This document shows, one piece after another, positions 58,886 to 64,000 of a stretch of 64,000 nucleotides of DNA. Below the pieces are notes generated by a model. The model did no database searches. It had not been told where the DNA came from and worked only from the letters and a program-made list of their open reading frames with translations. Where the stretch lies: positions 769,001 to 833,000 of the forward strand of contig NZ_JAEHGE010000001.1 in NCBI RefSeq assembly GCF_016097415.1. The letters are read 5' to 3'. Both the position numbers and the translations under genes were made by a program. Source of the DNA: a sulfur-oxidizing endosymbiont of Gigantopelta aegis (GTDB lineage Bacteria; Pseudomonadota; Gammaproteobacteria; GRL18). Every line of letters starts with the position of its first letter. Position 1 is the stretch's first letter.

Positions 58886-59602
58886 TTAATAGGTTTTTTC
58901 ATAGATAGCATTTTGGGTGCTTTCTATCCATTGTTCAGCGGCCTTATGAATTTCCTTGGTGCTGAGTTCGCTGCTTTTAATGACTGGGCCAATGACCATT
59001 TTTATGGTGCCAGCTTTTTTAACGAATTGTCCCTTGGGCCAGAATTCACCGGCATTGTGGGCAATCGGCAGTACATCAAAATTTGATTTGTTGGCTAGCA
59101 TTGCACCACCAATTTTATAATCGGGCTTATCTCCGGGACGTTTGCGAGTACCTTCGGGGAAAATAATCACCCAATTGCCTTCTTCGAGGCGTCGTGTGCC
59201 CCCTTCAACAATTTGCTTCAAGGCTTTTTTACCACTACTGCGATCAATGGCAATGGATTTCATTGATGCCAGTTGCCAACCGAAAAAAGGTACCCATAAT
59301 AATTCACGTTTTAACACCCAAACTTGGGGAGTGAAGAGTAATTGCAAGGCCATGGTTTCCCAGGTGGATTGATGCTTACAAAAAATGATACAGGGCTTAT
59401 CAGGAATGTTTTCCTTGCCACTAATTTCAAATTTTAGTCCACAAATAAAACGCAGTACATGCAAGGTTGCACTTGACCAACTGGAAATGAGTTTTGAACG
59501 ATATTTATAGGGCACCGGGTAGGCCAATAAAAAAATACTGGTGGCAATAGGGATGGTGATCCACATAAAAGCTAAGTAAATGGTTGAGCGGATATAAGGC
59601 AT
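58886..59602 (-). CDS. plsC: 1-acyl-sn-glycerol-3-phosphate acyltransferase
   Basis: 238 aa. One N-terminal membrane segment (YLAFMWITIPIATSIFLLAYP). Acyltransferase motifs: FCKHQSTWETMAL (HxxxxD-like; here KHQSTWE in place of the usual NHxSxxD), and WVIIFPEGTRKRPGDKP. The HX4 catalytic pair is H-Q-S-T-W-E, with Glu for Asp, as in many PlsC. It adds the second acyl chain in phospholipid synthesis. Downstream of glyQS-gmhB, a conserved order in gammaproteobacteria. Confidence 0.92.
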   Translation of the reverse strand: MPYIRSTIYLAFMWITIPIATSIFLLAYPVPYKYRSKLISSWSSATLHVLRFICGLKFEISGKENIPDKPCIIFCKHQSTWETMALQLLFTPQVWVLKRELLWVPFFGWQLASMKSIAIDRSSGKKALKQIVEGGTRRLEEGNWVIIFPEGTRKRPGDKPDYKIGGAMLANKSNFDVLPIAHNAGEFWPKGQFVKKAGTIKMVIGPVIKSSELSTKEIHKAAEQWIESTQNAIYEKTY

Positions 59603-59638
59603 AGTTACTTCTCTAATGTCTTTTTAAGTTTCTAATAT

Positions 59639-60232
59639 TTAAGTTTCTAATAACTGTTGAGTGAAATCAGCTAAATCATTATAAACAGGCAATTGGGAAA
59701 ATTCTTTGGAGCGATCCTCGGCAATGGCTTTTAAACTCCGCAAACCCTTGCCGGTTTTTACCAGTGCTATTTTAGTTCCGGCAGTGCGACCTGTTTTTAA
59801 ATCACTCAGTGAATCACCTACCATAAATACGTCAGTCAGTTGTTGTGAAATCAGTTGTTGTGAAATGTCGGCTGTTGCATCAGTAAAAAAATCGTGTGCA
59901 ATTTGATTGATTAAACCCGGTTGAGGTTTACGACAGTCACAGTGATCATCGGGGCCATGCGGGCAAAAATAAAAGCCGGAAATCTTAGCATCCAATGGTG
60001 CTAATAAGGACTGTAATTTATCATGCATGGCGTTTAAGGTTTCAAGGCTGAAATATTGTCGTGCAATGCCCGATTGATTGCTTGCTACCATCACTGAATA
60101 GCCTGCCTGACATAAACGGGCAATGGCTTCCAGACTACCAGGAATGGGTATAAACTCAGCGACAGATTTGATGTAATTATCCGAATCCTGATTGATTACC
60201 CCATCGCGATCTAAAATAATTAAGCGTGACAT
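59639..60232 (-). CDS. gmhB: D-glycero-beta-D-manno-heptose 1,7-bisphosphate 7-phosphatase
   Basis: 197 aa, HAD superfamily. Nucleophile motif ILDRDGVINQDSDNY, zinc-binding Cys cluster FCPHGPDDHCDCRKPQPG and motif IV MVGDSLSDLKTGRTAG. Makes an ADP-heptose precursor for LPS. A 15-bp direct tandem duplication in the DNA (59836-59865) gives ISQQLISQQL before the motif IV strand, so the protein is five residues longer than usual there. Eight bases downstream of glyS. Confidence 0.93.
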   Translation of the reverse strand: MSRLIILDRDGVINQDSDNYIKSVAEFIPIPGSLEAIARLCQAGYSVMVASNQSGIARQYFSLETLNAMHDKLQSLLAPLDAKISGFYFCPHGPDDHCDCRKPQPGLINQIAHDFFTDATADISQQLISQQLTDVFMVGDSLSDLKTGRTAGTKIALVKTGKGLRSLKAIAEDRSKEFSQLPVYNDLADFTQQLLET

Positions 60233-60240
60233 GGACGGTT

Positions 60241-62319
60241 TTAGTTAGCTTGTAATAATGATAAATCAGCTACCTGAATAAACTGTCCCTGTAATTGTCC
60301 TAGCAAGGCAATACGGTTGTTTTTCAGTGCCTCGTCATCGGCCATTACCATCACATCATCAAAGAAAGTATCAACAACTGTTCTTAGTTCGGACAACTCT
60401 GTTAATGCCTGAGTGTATTGTGATGCTTTTAAGAGTGGCGCTACTTTTTGAGTGATGCTCTCTAATTGCTCGGCTAATTGTTTTTCTGCGGCTTCCACAA
60501 ATAAGTCTGCATTGATCGCCGTGGGTATATTACCTTTTAACTTTTTCAAGATATTGGCGATACGCTTGTTCGCTGCTGCGAGAGATTCGGCCGCTTCTAA
60601 TTGCTTGAACTGTTTAACGGCTTCAATACGGCAGGCAAAGTCATAAGGTTGAGGCGGTGTGAGTGCCAATACCGCATCAAATACATCAATACTAATGTCC
60701 TGATCAGCGAAATAGCCTTTGAGTCTATCCAGCATGAACTTATAAACACTTTGACAAGCCTTGGCGGCTTCAATGTCAGCGGGAAAAAGTGATGCCGACT
60801 GAGCGAGTAATGCGGGCACATCCAGGACTAATTTATTCTCAATGATGGTGCGTAATAAGCCTAGGGCGGCACGTCTTAGTGCAAAAGGATCTTTGTCGCC
60901 ACTGGGGATTTGTCCTAGGGCAAAAATACCCATCAGTGTATCAATGCGTTCAGCAATGGATAGGCATTGCCCGATGCTGCTAGCAGGTGTTTGATCACCA
61001 GCAAAGCGTGGCATATACTGCTCATCCAAAGCGATGGCAACGGCATCGTCTTCACCGTCATTGTGTGCATAATAGCGTCCCATAATGCCTTGTAGGTCAG
61101 GGAACTCATTAACCATTTCGGTCATCAGGTCGCATTTAGCTAATTGCGCTGCGCGTTCTGCCTGTTTGACGTCTGCACCCAAAGACTGAGCAATAATACT
61201 GGCTAATTGGGTAACGCGTTGGGTTTTGTCATAGACAGTGCCTAACTTGTTTTGAAAGACGACGGTTTTTAAGCGTTCTAGATGATTAGATAAAGGGGCT
61301 TTTTTATCCTGTGACCAGAAAAAATTAGCATCGGACAAACGTGGGCGAATCACTTTTTCATTGCCTTTTTTTATTTGTTCGGGGTCAGTGCTTTCAATAT
61401 TGCTGATGGTAATGAAATACGGCATGAGCTGCCCATCCTTATCCAGCAAGTGGAAATATTTCTGGTGCTTTTTCATTGCTGAAATTAATGCTTCGGCAGG
61501 TACATCGAGAAAATGTGCTTCAAACTCACCCATAATGGCTTTTGGCCATTCCACCATACTGGTGACTTCATCAAGTAAATCTTGATCAATGACTGCAGTA
61601 CCGCCAGCGGTGGCTGCACTGTCATTAATTTGTTGACGAATAAGGGCTTGGCGTTTATCAAAATCAGCAATCACCATACCCTGATTGAGCAATAATGCTT
61701 CATAATCAGCAGGAGCTGAGACCGTGATGTTTAAAGGACTGTGAAAACGATGGCCTTTTGTGGTATTGGACGTTGATACGCTCAGTACTTTGGTCTCAAT
61801 GATTTTATCACCCAATAAAAGGATTGCCCAATGGACAGGACGCACGAACATGGCATCTAAATCGCCCCAATGCATACGCTTAGGGATAGGCAGTTTATCT
61901 AAGGCGGTCTGAAAAATAGCGGGAATTAATGCTTCGCTGGGCTTGCCTTGCTCAGAAAGGGTATAGGCCAACCAAGCACCCTTATCGGTTTCTAATTTAC
62001 TCAATTGCTCTACTTCAACATTGCAGGAGCGAGCAAAACCTTGAGCCGCTTTAGTTGGACAGCCTTCTTCATCAAAGGCCGCCTGTAATGCCGGACCACG
62101 GCGTTCGATGGATTTGTCTGGTGAGCAAACATCTAATTGGCTGACTAAGAGCGCCAAGCGACGTGGCGTGGCATAGGATTTTATTGTTTCATAGCTTAAA
62201 TTCGCTTCATCCAGTCCTTTTGCCACGCCATTTTTAAAGGCTTTTATTAAGCCTTTTAATGCCGTTGGTGGTAGCTCTTCAGTTCCTAATTCTATGAGTA
62301 AATCTTTTTTATCTGACAC
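60241..62319 (-). CDS. glyS: Glycyl-tRNA synthetase beta subunit
   Basis: 692 aa. N-terminus LLIELGTEELPPTALKGL is diagnostic for GlyS; also ERRGPALQAAFDEEG and RPVHWAILLLGD. C-terminal DALR-type anticodon domain (residues about 590-680). Works as alpha2beta2 with GlyQ to charge tRNA-Gly. In the operon glyQ-glyS-gmhB-plsC. Confidence 0.96.
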   Translation of the reverse strand: MSDKKDLLIELGTEELPPTALKGLIKAFKNGVAKGLDEANLSYETIKSYATPRRLALLVSQLDVCSPDKSIERRGPALQAAFDEEGCPTKAAQGFARSCNVEVEQLSKLETDKGAWLAYTLSEQGKPSEALIPAIFQTALDKLPIPKRMHWGDLDAMFVRPVHWAILLLGDKIIETKVLSVSTSNTTKGHRFHSPLNITVSAPADYEALLLNQGMVIADFDKRQALIRQQINDSAATAGGTAVIDQDLLDEVTSMVEWPKAIMGEFEAHFLDVPAEALISAMKKHQKYFHLLDKDGQLMPYFITISNIESTDPEQIKKGNEKVIRPRLSDANFFWSQDKKAPLSNHLERLKTVVFQNKLGTVYDKTQRVTQLASIIAQSLGADVKQAERAAQLAKCDLMTEMVNEFPDLQGIMGRYYAHNDGEDDAVAIALDEQYMPRFAGDQTPASSIGQCLSIAERIDTLMGIFALGQIPSGDKDPFALRRAALGLLRTIIENKLVLDVPALLAQSASLFPADIEAAKACQSVYKFMLDRLKGYFADQDISIDVFDAVLALTPPQPYDFACRIEAVKQFKQLEAAESLAAANKRIANILKKLKGNIPTAINADLFVEAAEKQLAEQLESITQKVAPLLKASQYTQALTELSELRTVVDTFFDDVMVMADDEALKNNRIALLGQLQGQFIQVADLSLLQAN

Positions 62320-62384
62320 GGTTTTAACTCTTATATGTTTAACACGATAGTAAATTGCTACAAATGCTTTTCAAGCCTTAGTTT

Positions 62385-63320
62385 TTAAGCTTTAGCTTTC
62401 AGCATAGGAAAGCCCAAGGCTTCACGACGATCATAATAGGCCTGAGCAATGGCTTTGGACAAGCCCCGAACCCGGCCAATAAAGCGTGCTCGTTCGGTGA
62501 CTGAAATTGCATGACGGGCATCCAGCAGATTAAATGCATGAGAGGCCTTGACCATCATTTCATAAGCAGGCAAGGGCAGATTGACTTCAATCAAGCGTTT
62601 GCTTTCTGCCTCTAGGTGATCAAATTGGGTGAACAAAGCATCAACTGGAGCTTGTTCAAAATTGTAGGTCGACATTTCGACTTCATTTTGATGAAAAACA
62701 TCACCATAAGTGACTTTGCCCAAGGGACCATCAGTCCAGACCAGATCATAGATACTTTCTGCACCCTGTAGATACATGGCAATCCGTTCTAGACCATAAG
62801 TGATTTCACCGGTAACGGGCTTGCATTCAAGACCGCCCACTTGTTGGAAATAGGTAAATTGTGAGACTTCCATACCATTAAGCCAGACTTCCCAGCCTAA
62901 ACCCCAGGCACCTAACGTGGGCGATTCCCAATTGTCTTCAACAAAACGAATATCATGCACTAAAGGATCTAAGCCCAGCATCTTCAACGAGCCCAAATAC
63001 AGTTCCTGAATTTCCAGTGGTGACGGCTTAATCACTACCTGAAACTGATAATAATGTTGCAGGCGGTTAGGATTCTCACCATAGCGGCCATCTGTCGGGC
63101 GACGACAAGGCTGAACATAGGCTGCACTCCAGGGCTCAGGGCCAATGGCGCGCAAAAAAGTAGCGGGGTGAAAGGTGCCTGCACCCATTTCCATATCATA
63201 GGGTTGCAGTAGGACACAGCCCTTCTCTGCCCAGTAGTTTTGTAGGGATAGTATCAGACCTTGAAAGGTAGACACATCCATGGGATCGGATGAAGGCATA
63301 TTTGTAGACGATTTAGACAT
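62385..63320 (-). CDS. glyQ: Glycyl-tRNA synthetase alpha subunit
   Basis: 311 aa. Class II aminoacyl-tRNA synthetase core; motifs [25 protein letters not shown] start ([17 protein letters not shown]), [38 protein letters not shown] and [21 protein letters not shown] are all GlyQ signatures. Intact and 65 bases before glyS. Confidence 0.96.
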   Translation of the reverse strand: MSKSSTNMPSSDPMDVSTFQGLILSLQNYWAEKGCVLLQPYDMEMGAGTFHPATFLRAIGPEPWSAAYVQPCRRPTDGRYGENPNRLQHYYQFQVVIKPSPLEIQELYLGSLKMLGLDPLVHDIRFVEDNWESPTLGAWGLGWEVWLNGMEVSQFTYFQQVGGLECKPVTGEITYGLERIAMYLQGAESIYDLVWTDGPLGKVTYGDVFHQNEVEMSTYNFEQAPVDALFTQFDHLEAESKRLIEVNLPLPAYEMMVKASHAFNLLDARHAISVTERARFIGRVRGLSKAIAQAYYDRREALGFPMLKAKA

Positions 63321-63656
63321 TGTATTATTTGTTTTCTAATGAGTTTATTAAAGTTGGGTGCATAAAAATGGTCGTAATTATACCTTAAATCCATCACTGG
63401 CTGTAGGTTTAACTGACTTATAAGACAAATAAATTCCACGGCTTAAAGTTGTTTTATTTTGTGATGTTCATCACGTTCTTTGGTGCTGGCGGGTATTCCC
63501 CAATCTTTGCATAAAAGTTAGATCCATTAGACTGAGCAGTAGACAAATGGATGAAAAGAAAAATAAAACTGCATTCATTTAAAGCGGAGCAGAGCCGCAG
63601 AGAACCAGCAAAGTCCTGATTGGCTAAGAGCCAATCAGGTAAAACAAGGAGGTATT
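63321..63656 (+). promoter_or_regulatory. Intergenic region with a strong hairpin before 63657
   Basis: 336 bases between divergent glyQ and the gene at 63657. CCTGATTGGCT and AGCCAATCAGG (63615-63625 with 63629-63639) form a perfect 11-bp stem with a three-base loop, ending seven bases before the strong ribosome site AAGGAGG (63646-63652). It may stabilise the transcript or control translation; there is no T run, so a terminator is less likely. I see no tRNA or other gene. Confidence 0.55.
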
Positions 63657-63860
63657 ATGGTTATCGAGCAGTATTCAGCGGTATCGCGACCACAATTTGG
63701 TCTAAGAGCCATTAAAGAACAGATTAGAAGTCAGATTTCCTTCTGGCTTTGGGATCGAAAGTTATCTAAGCAATATAATGACATCATGAAGCACAATAGT
63801 GATCTTGAAAGAACTGTTGTGAATAGCGCTGTTATAAATAATGGGGTTAATCATGCTTAA
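63657..63860 (+). CDS. Small unknown protein with a strong ribosome site
   Basis: 67 aa. AAGGAGG lies four bases before the ATG, so it is very likely translated. The sequence FWLWDRKLSKQYNDIMKHNSDLERTV is helical, with no signal or domain I recognise. It overlaps the start of the next gene (ATG at 63853), which suggests coupling. Confidence 0.55.
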   Translation: MVIEQYSAVSRPQFGLRAIKEQIRSQISFWLWDRKLSKQYNDIMKHNSDLERTVVNSAVINNGVNHA

Positions 63861-64000
63861 ATTGCTTGCCAATACCCGACAATATCTAGCTCAACGAGCC
63901 TACCATAGCAAGCTCCCCTATCAGCTTCGTGCCTTATATGGCGATCGAGTGCAATATACACCGACTCAAATTACTATTGCTATTCGTAAGGCGGGTTTGT
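63853..64000 (+). CDS. Unknown protein, 3' end outside the window
   Basis: Starts MLKLLANTRQYLAQRAYHSK, followed by LPYQLRALYGDRVQYT and IRKAGL at the edge. About 49 codons are visible. The pattern of a basic helix, a short -RYG- or -LYGD- segment and an AIRKAGL end resembles the DUF6559 group, but that is a weak match by memory. Overlaps the 63657 gene. Confidence 0.45.
   Translation, partial: MLKLLANTRQYLAQRAYHSKLPYQLRALYGDRVQYTPTQITIAIRKAGL

Noticed and set aside
63421..63656. tRNA gene between glyQ and 63657
   Set aside because: The hairpin is a single stem; no cloverleaf or T-arm consensus is present.

Overview
The window looks like chromosomal DNA of an AT-rich gammaproteobacterium. 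Signs of this are the ubiE-ubiJ-ubiB order, the engB / cytochrome c4 / dsbA neighbourhood, glyQS-gmhB-plsC, a long-form pta with ackA, and System II (ResB/CcsA) cytochrome c maturation beside cytochromes c5 and c4. A sulfur- or methane-oxidising lineage would fit, but I cannot name the genus from sequence alone.

Layout. 1-2959 (minus): ubiquinone genes ubiE, ubiJ, ubiB (cut by the window edge). 3059-7015: a graveyard of IS elements (a full IS4-like copy, an IS3-type remnant 'X', another IS3 left end and a deleted IS3 copy). 6450-14383: an MksFEB condensin / Wadjet JetABC-type operon whose first gene is split by two copies of one IS3 element ('Y'); a terminator-like hairpin follows and no JetD/MksG gene is present. 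14495-21360: hopJ-like gene, engB, cytochromes c5 and c4, resB, ccsA, dsbA. 21475-24852: a PEP-CTERM protein, a peptidoglycan-binding protein and an AraC-type regulator. 25080-30221: a diguanylate cyclase, a nested inverted-repeat element and the late cobalamin genes cobU-cobT-cobC-cobS. 30223-38514: a META-domain protein, a TPR gene split by an IS1595-type element, dctM/dctQ, thrB, a DUF2782 gene and a LOG-family gene split by the second IS4-like copy; nearly every chromosomal gene between 32.5 and 36.3 kb carries a one-base homopolymer frameshift. 38803-43318: GGDEF-EAL protein and polA. 43431-54300: an accessory island with DUF4123 + RHS polymorphic-toxin genes (RHS cut off by IS3-Y), a degraded ISKra4-type transposase, a PcfJ fragment, a deletion-form group II intron, a HigBA-type pair and a DUF4258/DUF2283 pair. 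54498-63320 (minus): ackA, pta (split by a second IS1595-type copy), plsC, gmhB, glyS, glyQ. 63657-end: two small unknown genes.

Main observations. (a) mksF/jetA rebuilds exactly into a 506-codon frame when two IS3-Y copies and one copy of each CTC target duplication are removed. (b) The two IS3-family elements X and Y have clearly different transposases, yet share a 123-nt noncoding module downstream of the transposase (12 mismatches by eye). Two of its three predicted hairpins show compensatory base-pair changes, and a 10-nt direct repeat inside it has changed in concert. This is a candidate undescribed structured RNA of IS3-type elements. (c) Four genes (mksF, pta, a TPR gene, a LOG gene) are split by IS copies with intact target duplications, so transposition appears recent. 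(d) The cluster of single-base homopolymer frameshifts, which includes the biosynthetic gene thrB, may reflect sequencing error rather than decay and should be resolved before these are called pseudogenes.
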